64,000 nt of DNA. Origin: Pseudoips prasinana. Its lineage: Eukaryota; Arthropoda; Insecta; Lepidoptera; Nolidae. Both the position numbers and the translations under genes were made by a program. The stretch covers positions 30,463,934 to 30,527,933 of the forward strand of contig OX621252.1 in the NCBI GenBank assembly GCA_951640165.1. The letters run 5' to 3'. The notes under the pieces are model-generated. The model did no database searches and had not been told where the DNA came from. It worked only from the letters and a program-made list of their open reading frames with translations. Within the stretch, counting starts at the first letter, position 1. Every line of letters begins with the position of its first letter. This document shows positions 30,611-40,760 of the stretch, one piece after another.

Positions 30611-31892
30611 GGTCTTTACCTATGAAATTGCCGTTTTGTATGAAAAAATTTAAACGAATTTTTTTCATGAATTTTTTTATTTGTATTAATCGAAGTAATC
30701 ACCCATGCAATCAATGCATCTTTGCCATCGCAGTGGCAGTTTATTGATGCCCTTCTTAAAGAAATCAGCTGGACGGGAGGCAACAAATTCTTCAAAGGCA
30801 TTTTGTACTGCCTCTCGGGTATTGAATTTTTTTCCCGCCAAGAAGTTATCCAAATTCTGGAAAAAGTAGTAGTCTGTAGGCGCAAGGTCTGGTGAGTAGG
30901 GCGGATGACGGAGAGCTTCCAACCCCAGTTCTTGCAACTTGGAGACCGTCTGCTGTGCAGTATGAGGTCGCGCGTTGTCGTGCAGGAGCAGCGGAGACGA
31001 GCGATTGACCAATGCTGGTTGGAGATGCGCCAGCTTCTCCATCATTGTGCTCAGTTCTTCACAGTACACATCTGCAGTAATGCTCACCCCGTTTGGTAAG
31101 AAGCTGTGATGAATCACACCGGCGCTAGACCACCAAACAGTGACCATCACTTTTCTAGGGGTAAGTTTTCGTTTAGGGCATTGTTTAGGTGCTGAACCAG
31201 GATCCAACCAACTTGCTGAGCGCTTGCGGTTATCAAACAGAATCCATTTTTCATCGCAGGTAACAATGCGGTTCAAAATTCCTTCATTTGTGTGTCTGTT
31301 GAGCAGTGCAAGGCACGTCTCGACGCGTACTTCGCGCTGGCGATCATTGAGTTCGTGGGGCACCCATTTGTCAAGCTTTTTTACCTTGCCAATTTGACGC
31401 AAATGGACCAATATTGTTTTGACGCTAACGTCGAAAGCTGCTGCTAATTCAGCCGTAGATTGTGTATCATCAGCTTCCACAACCGCCTTTAATTCGTCAT
31501 TGTCGACCAAAGTCTTCGGACGACCGCGAGGTTCATTTTTCAGGTCGAAATTTCCAGAACGGAAGCGAGCAAACCAATAACAGGTGGTGCGTTGGTTTGT
31601 AGTGTTAGCTCCGTAAACGTCGTTGATGTTGCGTGCCGCTTGTGCCGCGTTGCTGCCACGACGGTACTCATATTCCATAATTACTCGAATTTTTAACGTA
31701 TCCATGATGACGAAAAAGATTGAAATGCGATGAAAATGTAACACTAATCAATAAAGAAATGACTACTTTTGGAAAAAAGAATCCATGTTTTTAAAATAAA
31801 ATTAATTTGAAATTAGAATTCTTAGCCAAACAAAAATTATTTTGATTTGAAATGGCCAGTACTGCAGAACGGAAATTTCATAGGTAAAGACC
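30611..31892 (-). mobile_element. Mariner element, copy 2, full length
   Basis: 1282 bp, same ends as copy 1: GGTCTTTACCTATGAAATTG at 30611 and the complement ending at 31892. The right repeat differs at one base (GGAAATTTC for GGCAATTTC, 31873). TA flanks at 30609-30610 and 31893-31894. It is nested inside a Helitron that is inside a SINE, so it is the youngest layer. Confidence 0.97.
30686..31705 (-). CDS. Mariner transposase, copy 2, intact
   Basis: Residue for residue the same protein as at 24535-25554 (339 residues, catalytic D151, D243, D278 with D,D34D spacing, WVPHEL linker, C-terminal MGDYFD). The start was chosen at the Met of MDTLKIRV for the same reason; the frame is open 13 codons upstream. 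The one base change inside the gene, at 30823, falls in the glycine codon of FLAGKKFN and is silent. Two intact identical transposases within 6 kb are unusual for mariners, most copies of which carry disabling mutations. Confidence 0.95.
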   Translation of the reverse strand: MDTLKIRVIMEYEYRRGSNAAQAARNINDVYGANTTNQRTTCYWFARFRSGNFDLKNEPRGRPKTLVDNDELKAVVEADDTQSTAELAAAFDVSVKTILVHLRQIGKVKKLDKWVPHELNDRQREVRVETCLALLNRHTNEGILNRIVTCDEKWILFDNRKRSASWLDPGSAPKQCPKRKLTPRKVMVTVWWSSAGVIHHSFLPNGVSITADVYCEELSTMMEKLAHLQPALVNRSSPLLLHDNARPHTAQQTVSKLQELGLEALRHPPYSPDLAPTDYYFFQNLDNFLAGKKFNTREAVQNAFEEFVASRPADFFKKGINKLPLRWQRCIDCMGDYFD

Positions 31893-32125
31893 TAATATTA
31901 TAAAGGCGAAAGTTTGTGATTGTGTATGTTTGCTACTCTTTCACGCAAAAACGACCAGACGGATTTTGATGAAACTTTGTAGTATTATAGTTTATATATC
32001 CGAATAAAATGTAGGCTATAATTTATAAAGTTTAACGCAGGTGAAATCGCAGGGCACAGCTAGTTATAGATAAATTACATCCAGGCACAGAACAAATAAT
32101 CGTGCTCATGAAATAAATTTACACA

Positions 32126-33106
32126 ATGCTTACGCGTATAACTATTCAAGTTTAAAATTAAATTAAAAAAGGCTCTTACTGACTTTAAAACGCTTTAGTA
32201 ATATAGTCAATTATACATACATGTACATATATGTCTAGGTACTTGTAGATATTTAAACCATTATAACAAAAAATTATGATATATATTTTTTTTATATTTA
32301 TGATAATACATTATATTATTATATATATTTAAGTGATTATCAAATTTTATACTTTTATATGTTTTTTAAATGTATAAAGTCTATATTTCATTAAAAGAAT
32401 CCACGACTTACGAAGAATACACAGAACATACGAAGTAGTAACACAGAAGACAAAATTAACATTTAAATCCTTAATTACAAAATCAAACAACAAAATCTTT
32501 GAATATTGATTTTATTGCATCAGAAAAATTTAAAAGTGTTATTCCACCGACCATGTCATTTCATGGGCTGATCTCACCTAAATCTTAACATATTATGTCA
32601 CACTACTATTTCACCACCTTCAACAAGGTAAAAACTGGTTCAATAGGATTCATTAAGATTATCAACAATAACAACAAATGTCCTGAACTTTTTTCACCAC
32701 ATGCCCAAACTTCCCCGCCAGATTATCCCCGAAGACCACACAAGGAAAAACATCACGGACAAATTACTTATAAACAAGCGAGCAACAAAAGCGTATATCA
32801 AAATAGAATCATTGTAGGACAAAGAGTTAATCTCCACAGTAGTTAAATACGTTTTATGGGACGAAACGGTAAATGTCTTTAATCTGTCGCTACTGTGTGA
32901 CAATGGAGAGATTGTTGTGTAGTCACACGTATTATAGTGATAATGTTTTTATGAAGTTTCTACTCAATGAAGACACGATTTATAGGGAGTTAAAGAGAAA
33001 AATCAAGTGGTAATCCGCGATGTATATACGAGAATTGTCGTGACTGACGTTATAATGCTTTGTTATTATGTTAGTAAACGATATATTATATAAACATAGA
33101 AATATT
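32126..33106. other. AT-rich DNA with no recognised gene
   Basis: Very AT-rich at 32270-32340. An 83-residue frame at 32595-32846 lacks recognisable motifs and is not called. Confidence 0.45.
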
Positions 33107-33491
33107 TCCTACTAATATTATAAACGCGAAAGTTTGTAAGTATGGATGGATGAATGGATGTTTGTTACTCTTTCACGTAAAAACTACTATATGGATTTTA
33201 ATAAAACTTTACAATAATATAGCTTATACATCAGAATAACAATTTATAAACAACACAATTACAATTTATAAAGATATTGTGTGAATTGTCCAAAATATGA
33301 CCATAAGTGTCAAGTAAGTAGGAAAAATCTACCATCTGCGAGCTATTACGGCGTGCCAAAACCGCTAGAGGTACACATCCTACTAATACTATAAATGCTA
33401 AAGTTTGTGAATATAGATGTACGGATATATGTTTGTTACTCCTTTACGCCAAAACTACTTTAACGCGGGTGAAACCGCGAGGCATATCTAG
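33107..33491 (+). mobile_element. Composite Helitron with two 5' ends
   Basis: An outer 5' end TCCTACTAATATTATAAACG at 33107 and an inner one TCCTACTAATACTATAAATG at 33378 share a single 3' end GAGGCATATCTAG at 33491 (T follows). The inner unit is 114 bp, preceded by A. The segment before it (CAAGTAAGTAGGAAAAATCT, ACCGCTAGAGGTACACA) is repeated next to the 114-bp unit at the window's right end. Confidence 0.7.
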
Positions 33492-33734
33492 TTTAGTATA
33501 ATTGTGTTTAACTTTGACTTGGACTCAATAATATCAATGATGTCCAAACAAATCTTAATAATTAGTGTTTTTATTTATTTATTTTCTATGTTTTAAAAAC
33601 ATAGAACCAACTTTAGCTAGAGGAGCTGATTTCGTAAAAATCCTTCCGTAGTTATAATATGATAACTTTTTGGAATTTCTACCGTTTTTATGGTCAATAT
33701 TTTAGTTTCGTAATCGTATTGGTTCAGGACACTA

Positions 33735-33922
33735 TCACACTAATATTATAAAGGCGAAAGTTTGTGAGTGTGTGTCTGTGTGATTGGTATGTTTGTTACT
33801 TCTTCACGTCTAAACGTCTTGAGCAATTTTAATAAAATTGGTAATGGTATGGAGTTAGCTGACACCCTGGATTAAAACATAGGTTAAAATTTGATGCGGC
33901 TAAAACCGCGGGGCACAGGTAG
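33735..33922 (+). mobile_element. Helitron (subtype 1)
   Basis: TCACACTAATATTATAAAGG after A, to GCGGGGCACAGGTAG before T. GGCTAAAACCGCGGGG near the 3' end contains the short hairpin. 188 bp, non-coding. Confidence 0.8.
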
Positions 33923-34179
33923 TCTGTGCATAAAAGGTGCATATACATAAATATTCAATAAATGTTAAGAATCGAAAACTACCAATAAATGTTGATAAAA
34001 AAAATGTAAATGAAATACGATAAAAGATTTTGGCAACCCATAGTAGTTACTTCAACCAATCGACTAATTTGAATGGGAAGTGAATATATTTATTTGTTTT
34101 TTTTTTACAAATTTAAGTCATACACGTAGTGCAGTTTATGGACAAATAAAGCGGTTTCAGTTTAGTCCAAGATTTACTT

Positions 34180-34290
34180 ATATTTTACTGGTTAGAGAGT
34201 CAAGTGGTTATTCAGAGTCAATAACCATTTGAGCCAGAGGTCGTGGGTTCGCACCCCCTCCAGGACTTATCGTTGTGAAATATAATATAA
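34180..34290 (+). repeat. Degraded tRNA-like SINE head
   Basis: ACTGGTTAGAGAGTCAAGTG then GGTCGTGGGTTCGCACCCCC resemble a SINE-B head with a B box. The body is not present. Confidence 0.4.
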
Positions 34291-34550
34291 CAATAATAAT
34301 ATCCTGGGACATTATTTACACACCGCCTTGTAACTTGTACACAGATACAGAGCTTGTACTATGGAAACCAGATAACTGATATACTAAATACTACTGTTAC
34401 TTTGTAAATACATACTTATATATAATTACACCCAGGCTCAGAACAAACAGATATGTTCAGGCACACAAATATCTGTTCTGGGTGGGAATCGAACCTACGA
34501 CTTCCGGCGTGAAAAGCAAGCATTTGCCAACCACGCCTACAGGCCCGTCA
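34291..34550 (-). repeat. SINE-B, near full length
   Basis: Plus strand: AATAATATCCTGGGACATTA, AGCTTGTACTATGGAAACCA, ACCCAGGCTCAGAACAAACA, GGGTGGGAATCGAACCTACG and CACGCCTACAGGCCCGTCA. The central CATCTGATCCC word is replaced by a short different stretch. Confidence 0.85.
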
Positions 34551-34683
34551 ATGAGCACAATTATTAAAATTTGTTCTGTGTAATATGGATGTGTTTAGAA
34601 ATTTATAAGTATGTAAATAAGTTGTTCCAGACAACTGATAACCATACTTATAGACTTCATAAGCACTATTTGTTCTGTCTGGG
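34551..34683. repeat. SINE-C piece left of MITE-P
   Basis: GAGCACAATTATTAAAATTT, TGTTCTGTGTAATATGG and CCAGACAACTGATAACCATA are SINE-C words, some in each orientation. The SINE appears rearranged before or during the MITE insertion. Confidence 0.45.
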
Positions 34684-34923
34684 CCTCTACCGGCTAAGTC
34701 GCCGAACATCGATTTCTTAATTGGTGTTCAAATAAATAAAAGTCAAAAATGACTTTATCAATCGTTAAATCGACTTCAACGTTGACAATCGATTCCGGAC
34801 CATTTATGACGTCACATGTGCTCATGGAAGCCGATTTAACGATTGCGTAAGTCATTTCTAACCTTTATTTATTTGAACGCCATTTAAGAAATCGAAGTTC
34901 GGCGACTTAGCCGGTAGAGCCCC
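34684..34923. mobile_element. MITE-P copy 2
   Basis: Inverted ends GGGCCTCTACCGGCTAAGTC and GACTTAGCCGGTAGAGCCCC, then TTTCTTAATTGG and CCATTTAAGAAATCG. The core reads AAATCGACTTCAACGTTGAC, GGACCATTTATGACGTCACA and TGTGCTCATGGAAGCCG. A SINE-C tail (CTGGTTGCCATAGTACAGGC) follows directly. CTGG occurs on both sides. Confidence 0.75.
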
Positions 34924-35012
34924 TGGTTGCCATAGTACAGGCTTTGCCTAGTTTGCGGACCGATAACAGAGTGTTAGTTGTACCAAGATATTTATTTTAT
35001 TTATATTACATA

Positions 35013-35326
35013 CTAGCTGTGCCCGCGACTTCGACTTCGTGTTAATTAGTTTATTTAGTTTTTTTTGTTTTTTAGTAAAATAAAAGACTTTTTCTAAAAT
35101 AAAAGTAGCCTAAGTTACTCCTTATTATATCAGCTACCTGCCTATAAAAATCCCGTCAAAATCGGTTCAGCCGTTTCAGAGATTAGCTGGAACAAACAGA
35201 CAGACAAAAATAGTAAAAAATGTTATTTTGGTGTATGTACCGTATATATATATTCATATGTATGTAGTAAAAACCGGTTATTTCAATATTACAAACAGAC
35301 ACTCCAATTTTATTTATTTGTATAGA
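35013..35326 (-). mobile_element. Helitron (subtype 3)
   Basis: Plus strand CTAGCTGTGCCCGCGACTTC to TTGTATAGA, preceded by A and followed by T. Middle words: AAAATCGGTTCAGCCGTTTC and AACAAACAGACAGACAAAAA. 314 bp, non-coding. Confidence 0.75.
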
Positions 35327-35420
35327 TATAGATTTATATGTGGATATACTCTCCTCGTAGTCTGAGAACAATAGCCATCTCATGTTCGACTTTGAGGCGT
35401 GCCAATACTTTTATTTGGTA

Positions 35421-35893
35421 CTACCTGTGCCCCGAGGTTTTACCCGCGTTAAACCTTTATAAATTATAGCCTTTGAGAGGTAGGGCATAGTGTTCATTCG
35501 CTCAAAGAGCAGCCCGACTCGGGAAGTAACTCCACCTTACAGAAACATTCCTTAATAATTACATTAATAATTTAAATGTTGTGTTTCCGAGTGTGAGTAA
35601 GGTCGCCATTGAGGTGGGGGGAAGGGTCAGCAACACTTGTTTGCTGAAGGCCGGCAACGCACCCGCGACTCCTCTGGTGTTGCAAGTGTCCATGGGCGGC
35701 GGTGATCACTCACATCAGGTGACCCACTTGCTTGTTTGTCACCCGCTGATATGAAAAAAATGTGTTAATCCAGGTGGTTAGCTAACTCCATACCAAATTT
35801 GATTAAAATCGCTCCAACCGTTTAGACATAAAGAAATAACAAACATACACACTCACACACTCATAAACTTCCGCCTTTATAATATTAGTGTGA
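35421..35893 (-). mobile_element. Helitron (subtype 1) split by LINE tail
   Basis: Plus strand CTACCTGTGCCCCGAGGTTT (CTAC for CTAG) to AATATTAGTGTGA. The match to other copies stops after AAATTATAGCC (35472) and resumes at 35761 with TGTGTTAATCCAGGTGG. The right end abuts an AAAGAAAGAAAGAAAG tract, so this copy lies beside a (GAAA)n microsatellite. Confidence 0.75.
35473..35760 (+). repeat. Poly(A) LINE 3' end inside Helitron
   Basis: GAAGGCCGGCAACGCACCCG, CGACTCCTCTGGTGTTGCAA, GTGTCCATGGGCGGCGGTGA and ACATCAGGTGACCCACTTGC, then GATATGAAAAAAA. This is a very common lepidopteran LINE 3' end. It is 5'-truncated and no protein remains. Confidence 0.65.
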
Positions 35894-35896
35894 TTT

Positions 35897-36170
35897 AAAG
35901 AAAGAAAGAAAGAAAAACATTTATTCAGAATAATGCACAGACAACAAAAATATAAAATAACATAATGACAAATAAAAATAAAAAACAGACACTAGTTGTC
36001 CGTGCAAGCCTGAAATGGCACCATCTCAGCATTAGCTAGAACATTTTATTGTTCTAGCGCTGGTAATTCTGATGGTGCCAAGTGACTGTCACGGAACATT
36101 AACTTAAATACTTAACATTCAAGTATGCCACGGAAAAAACAATGACAAAATAAGAATAAAACAAACACAT
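35897..36170. repeat. (GAAA)n microsatellite and following repeat
   Basis: A (GAAA)n tract at about 35897-35915 is followed by AACATTTATTCAGAATAATG and a fold-back pair, GGCACCATCTCAGCATTAGC against GCGCTGGTAATTCTGATGGT and GCC. Tract and downstream resemble 4034-4080 (GAAA, then ATAAATTTATTC). Confidence 0.45.
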
Positions 36171-36767
36171 TTTTTTAACAATAAAAGGAGGAAGGAGTCA
36201 GTTTATAAATAAACCAAGTTTGGTTCCACTAAATGTTTTATGGTCGGCTTTCTGCTTTTCTGGTTAACATCTCCTTATAACTGGTCAGCAGTATTTGAGT
36301 AATTGAAACTATCGTGAATATGAATCTGAATTACTGATGTATTCCTTCCAAGTTATTTCTAAACACTAGTGAATTATTTAGCCTTGCTTAGCAGATGCGC
36401 ATCTAGAAAAAAATGTACATCTTTTTTGTAGTGGCGCTTAGGGCAGAGGCTAAATTTGGTTGATCTTGGCGATGCGCCAGCGCATGCCTTCTGTAAATAT
36501 GCTATGTCGCCATGCAGTATTAAATTTAGGACAGTTTTTGACTGCTTGACTGTTAAGAGTAAAGGAGTTTATTGTAATAAATTACGTTTGTTTTCTTAAT
36601 AACCCCCTTGCTTAAGGAACTGACAAAACTCAACTTTCACGCCAATGCCGCTCGTGTAAGATAACATTTATGGGTATTAGATTGAACGTAAACTCTTTGA
36701 CCATCAAACAGTCTGTTTTTTTTACAATGTCTTTAATTTCGGGCCAAATATAATCTTTGAGAGGGAG
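36171..36767. other. No recognised gene
   Basis: No repeat or open frame of note; a 79-residue minus frame at 36630-36869 overlaps the J repeat and is not called. Confidence 0.4.
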
Positions 36768-36905
36768 ATATAAGTTAGTGAAGATAGAAAAAGAGAGAGT
36801 TACGTTTTGTATATTACTGTAGGGGCAAGAGGGAGAGGTGCGAGCAGACATTTTCTTTCTCTCTTTCATTCATAGCTACGTTTGAAGTTTTACTTAAGTC
36901 GTGTG
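36768..36905. repeat. Family J copy
   Basis: GAGAGAGTTACGTTTTGTAT, TACTGTAGGGGCAAGAGGGA, GAGGTGCGAGCAGACATTTT and AGCTACGTTTGAAGTTTTAC match 19420-19765 closely. Confidence 0.5.
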
Positions 36906-36952
36906 ATGTCCCATCCCATCTCTTTTTCCCATGGCGAGCCTATGCACGCTTT

Positions 36953-36960
<8 letters not shown>

Positions 36961-37004
<44 letters not shown>
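36961..37004. repeat. (AT)22 microsatellite
   Basis: An uninterrupted AT dinucleotide run of 44 bases directly follows ACACACAC. Confidence 0.95.
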
Positions 37005-37007
<3 letters not shown>

Positions 37008-37140
37008 GCTATGGAAGCTTCGACACCAAACAACTATACGGACCACTTGAAGTTAAGCGCTCACCGTAGCATGGAGCTAAAGAAGTTTGACTTCAGTACT
37101 CTTTTGTAAAGCACACTCGTTTCTTTTTTGTAAATATGTG

Positions 37141-37347
37141 CAGACGCCAGCACATCCAGCTACCCCAATCTGTCAAATTTCTTTTATAGATTTTTAACTT
37201 TATCATATATGCATTAAGTTACAAGTAGGTCAGCAATAGATAGCAGTAAAAGGTACAACTGAGTCAACTCTACTTTATGAAAGCTGGTGGTCATTTTCAA
37301 TTAGGGAAATTTGACAGATCAGGGTAGCTTGATGTGCTGGTGTCTAT
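37141..37347. mobile_element. MITE-I with a 73-bp internal insertion
   Basis: CAGACGCCAGCACATCCAGC at the left and GATGTGCTGGTGTCTA at the right. About 73 bp (37218-37290, ACAAGTAGGTCAGCAATAGA onward) interrupts the centre relative to other copies. The left flank is GTG, not TA, so the left border may have changed. Confidence 0.7.
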
Positions 37348-37490
37348 AAATACATACATAGAAAACACTTAGACCATCAATATTAAGTCATTTGTGGAAC
37401 TAAAACTTTGCATGTCCTAGTTTTTAGGCAAACCATGTATGGGTACAGATTATTATTATAAAAGCTCTGTACACCATGTTGTTCGCAAAT

Positions 37491-37750
37491 ATAATATCCT
37501 AGGACATTATTCACACACTCATCTGATCCCAAACTAAGCAGAGCTTGTACTATGGAAACCATATAACTGATATACTACATGTACCTACTATTAGTCTTTT
37601 GTAAATACATACTTATATAGATAATTAACACCCAGACTCAGGACAAACAGACATGTTCATGCACAAAAATATTTATCCCGGGTGGGAATCGAACCCACAA
37701 CCTCCGGCGTGAAAGTTAGCGTATCTACCAACCACGCCAACAGGCCCGTC
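37491..37750 (-). repeat. SINE-B, full length
   Basis: Plus strand: ATAATATCCTAGGACATTAT, TCATCTGATCCCAAACTAAG, CTTGTACTATGGAAACCATA, CACCCAGACTCAGGACAAAC, GGGTGGGAATCGAACCCACA and CACGCCAACAGGCCCGTC. One of the best-preserved B copies. Confidence 0.88.
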
Positions 37751-37785
37751 TAAAGAAATACATATAAACGGTCTGTAAATTAATA

Positions 37786-37846
37786 TAAATTCTTGTGAAA
37801 AATAAAGCAAGGTGCTTTACCTTGCTTTATTTCTCACAAGAATTTA
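37786..37846. repeat. Hairpin with 28-bp arms
   Basis: 37786-37813 (TAAATTCTTGTGAAAAATAA...) and 37819-37846 are reverse complements with one mismatch around GCTTT. A second, looser inverted pair lies just downstream (about 37926-37987, GTGAAAATTGTGTATTTGT). Confidence 0.8.
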
Positions 37847-37849
37847 CAT

Positions 37850-38525
37850 TCATTTATTTACAGAGAAAACTAATATTTATATAATATAGGGCACCAGGCG
37901 TTTTAGTGAAAATTGTGTATTTGTAAAATAAAAATTATATTACACACAATACTTTTTTTTTCACAAATACTTACACAATTTTCACAAATAACACACCGAA
38001 GTTAAACCAAATTTCTTGCCTACTAGATAATGACGATCGCGGCGGGTAGGTGTAAACGATGCGTAGGCCTCCAAAATAGATGATATTACAAATCAGACTA
38101 TTATATGATCTATCTAACTATGCAAATAACACAACCATTAGATACCAAACACAATCAAATCCTACGAATATCCCAACCATTAACCCTAAAGCGAAACATA
38201 CACCCAAATTATATTTATTTCCTAGAGCACTATCATGTAAATACGTATAGCATTTGTACTGTACGTGATCTAAATTGTAATATTTCTCATTTTGACCGCG
38301 AACTCCTTTGATGGTCCCTCGTTTGACTGAGATGTGGAATATTAGCTTTTACGTTTCCCGCTATTATTCGAAACTAGGTTGCTTATACGGCAACTATTAT
38401 TACGTAATATTACGAACCCTGTACTGAATTCAATTAACTTTGTAGCGATGCTGCAATTAAACATACTATGTCAATTAGAAGAATTATGAACAAAGTCATT
38501 CCTTTTCCTAAAAATACTTTACTTA
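37850..38525. other. No recognised gene
   Basis: AT-rich. A 68-residue frame at 38105-38311 has an extreme AT-driven composition and is not called. Confidence 0.45.
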
Positions 38526-38784
38526 CGACGGGCCTGATGGACTGGTAGGCAAATGCTTGCTTTTCACGCCGGCAGTCGTGGGTTCGATTCCCACCCGGGA
38601 CAGATATTTGTGTGCATGGACATGTTTGTTTGTCCTGAGTCACCCAGACTAAATTAATTATCTATATAAGTATGTATTTAGAAAAGAAAAGTAGTATATC
38701 AGTATCTACTTTCCATAGTACAAGCTCTTAGTTTAGAATCAGATGGCCGTGTGTAAATAATGTCTCAGGATATTATTATTATTA
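38526..38784 (+). repeat. SINE-B, full length
   Basis: GACGGGCCTGATGGACTGGT, GTGGGTTCGATTCCCACCCG, GACAGATATTTGTGTGCATG, TGTCCTGAGTCACCC, TCTATATAAGTATGTATTTA and AGAATCAGATGGCCGTGTG, ending in ATTATTATTATTA. Confidence 0.88.
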
Positions 38785-39060
38785 TCCTTCGGATGTGTTT
38801 TAATCGATTTCAAAATCCGATGTTATCCGATTTTTTCGATGTTTGTTAACATATTTTGATAATTGTTTTCGTCCTCACTTTCACACATAGATTTGCCCTG
38901 GGTGGAGAAAACACGACCTCTGACTTAGCAGCAAAAGGTTCATTAGACGCTAAACCAATAGGCAAGTGAAAAATAACAATATTTCTAAGTATCACAATTT
39001 TATAGAAATCACAAAAAAAACCTATACGGGTACTTACTCCAATTTTATGGTAGCTGAATC

Positions 39061-39300
39061 TCACCATTAAGTCAGCCCAAGTACGTCCTCTGTTGGACAA
39101 AAGCGTCCCCAAAGAATGGGGGGATATGCCATAATTGCCAGGCTCGGCAGACGGGGTGGTAATCACAGTTTGATGATCATAGTTCACGGAAAAACGCTGC
39201 TGCCCGTTCTCTGGTAGGTATTCCCTCGGACGATTTCTACGTCCCGCACGGGATGAGATGGGGTGACGATATTTTATCCCGTCACCACACAGCACAGAAG
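39061..39300 (-). repeat. Family E copy
   Basis: Plus strand: CCAAGTACGTCCTCTGTTGG and ACAAAAGCGTCCCC (3' end shared with RTE), CCGTTCTCTGGTAGGTATTC, CGTCCCGCACGGGATGAGAT and TATTTTATCCCGTCACC. The 149-residue minus-strand frame here is a by-product of the repeat. Confidence 0.65.
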
Positions 39301-40200
39301 CTGAATAGATAGCTTAAAATGGAACGTGAATGCCGAGGTAGACTCGCTCTTCACGCCTCCCTATTAAAAAGAAATTAACACAAATTCTTGCCCAAACTAA
39401 ACCGATTTTCATTTTTTAATTTATAAAGCATTTGGAAAATGTACTATGCCAGACCGTTTTAATTTTTTTCTTCAAGACGTCAGATTTGATCACAAAATAT
39501 TTATTGTTACCAGGTATGAATAAGCATTTTTAAATTTTTATCGTTATCGACGACGTTTAAATAACGGATGGTCAGGTAGAAAATTTAATATATATATTAT
39601 AATAATACATTAATTTAATAAAACTCATTATGTTACTTAAATATCCAATTACTAATAATGCACCCTTCCTCCTCTCTCCTAAATCTGTGCTGTACCCTGC
39701 AGGGTCCACAATTGATACAAACATTATTATGTCTACCAACATTTATACATACATTGTGGAATGCAATAAAGAATTGAGAATTGAGAATTAATTCGAATTT
39801 CCCTTAGTCGCCTTTTACGACACCCTCGGGACGGTATGGCCTGTTTTTATTTCTGAGCCGGAAACGACACTGCTGATTATACAGTTGCCTACAATTGTAA
39901 TTACAACTAGTTAGACACTGAAAAGACACCATTTCAGTTACAATAATATCAGCTCATACAAATGCACGGCACAATGCATATGTAATGCAGACGGTAATAT
40001 TTATTCATTCTGTTCCCGCGTTAATACTGTAGGATATCAAGATGGCGGTGTTTAAACACGTAAATTTGAAAGGAAAATATGTCTTGAATAGCGTGCCGGG
40101 TACTGCATAAGGAGAGTTTAGAAAATCATGATAGCGCGTTGTTACAATCCACCAATAAACTATGGTTTGTTTTAGAAAATGGCTATAATTATTATGATAA
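39301..40200. other. Mostly unique DNA with LINE-like tail
   Basis: GTGGAATGCAATAAAGAATT at about 39750-39770, followed by repeated GAGAATT, looks like a LINE 3' end. The TTAGTCGCCTTTTACGACAC word at 39805 is a common lepidopteran LINE phrase. No gene. Confidence 0.4.
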
Positions 40201-40365
40201 TCACACTAATATGATAAAGGCGATAGTTTGTGACTGTGTGCGTGTGTATGTTTGTTATTTCTTCACGTCTAAACGGCTAGAGCGATTTTAAAAAATTTGG
40301 TATAGAGATAGCTGACACTCTGTATTAACACATAGGCTATAATTTATATAGTTTAATGCATGTTT
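40201..40365 (+). mobile_element. Helitron (subtype 1), 3' end lost
   Basis: TCACACTAATATGATAAAGG after A, then TTCTTCACGTCTAAACGGCT and AACACATAGGCTATAATTTA. The CTAG end is missing; similarity stops near 40365. Confidence 0.65.
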
Positions 40366-40483
40366 GTATTAGGCAAAAGCTAACTTTTGCGTCATACAAA
40401 CATACATATATGGTCCTAGCTTTTTCCAAATGGACCCATTTCTACATAAGTGTAGCTGCGGGTAGAAGTGAGTGACTTAAAGG

Positions 40484-40735
40484 TACATACATCCATAGAC
40501 TCACGCCTGTTTCCCAGAGGGGTAGGCAGAGACAACGGATTCCCATTTGTCACGATCTATTCACACCTTTTTTGCCTCGTTTACTGTCATTATATTCTTC
40601 ATAAATCCCCGCCGGTTTAGGGTACTTCTGACCTGGCCTTTCTTGAGAACGTTTTGGTGGGAAAAATGTTTTCGATTTGGTCAGAGAATGTTCCACGAGG
40701 TCTTGCCTAATATTGGTTGTTTTGCCTAGTATTAT
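40484..40735 (-). repeat. RTE LINE 3' end, (TGTA)n family
   Basis: Plus strand: ACATACATCCATAGACTCAC, TTTCCCAGAGGGGTAGGCAG, GACAACGGATTCCCATTTGT, CCGCCGGTTTAGGGTACTTC and TGACCTGGCCTTTCTTGAGA. The minus frame is broken. Confidence 0.65.
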
Positions 40736-40760
40736 GACAAAAACAATTGCACTTTTTTTT

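Larger units (their letters stand above)
30597..32063 (+). mobile_element. Helitron (subtype 1) hosting mariner
   Basis: The 5' end TCACACTAATA starts at 30597 after A. The 3' end GCAGGGCACAGCTAG stops at 32063 before T. Without the mariner the element is about 185 bp, the same length as the copy at 29447-29631. The mariner sits at a TA within the ACTAATATTATAAAGGCG stretch. Confidence 0.8.
30505..32125 (-). repeat. SINE-C hosting Helitron and mariner
   Basis: SINE-C words lie on both sides: TTAGGACCACTAATACACTG, CATATGACCGCAATTAGGCA and ATAAATACATACCC on the left; TATAGATAAATTACATCCAG, GCACAGAACAAATAATCG and TGCTCATG on the right. Removing the Helitron (30597-32063) rejoins a continuous SINE body across ACATACCCA|TTATAGATAAA. 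Confidence 0.65.

Noticed and set aside
36882..37109. 75-residue frame with (IY)n repeat
   Set aside because: It crosses the (AT)22 microsatellite; the repeat peptide is an artefact.
38846..39295. 149-residue minus-strand frame
   Set aside because: It follows the family E repeat and its flank exactly; other E copies have stops in the same frame.
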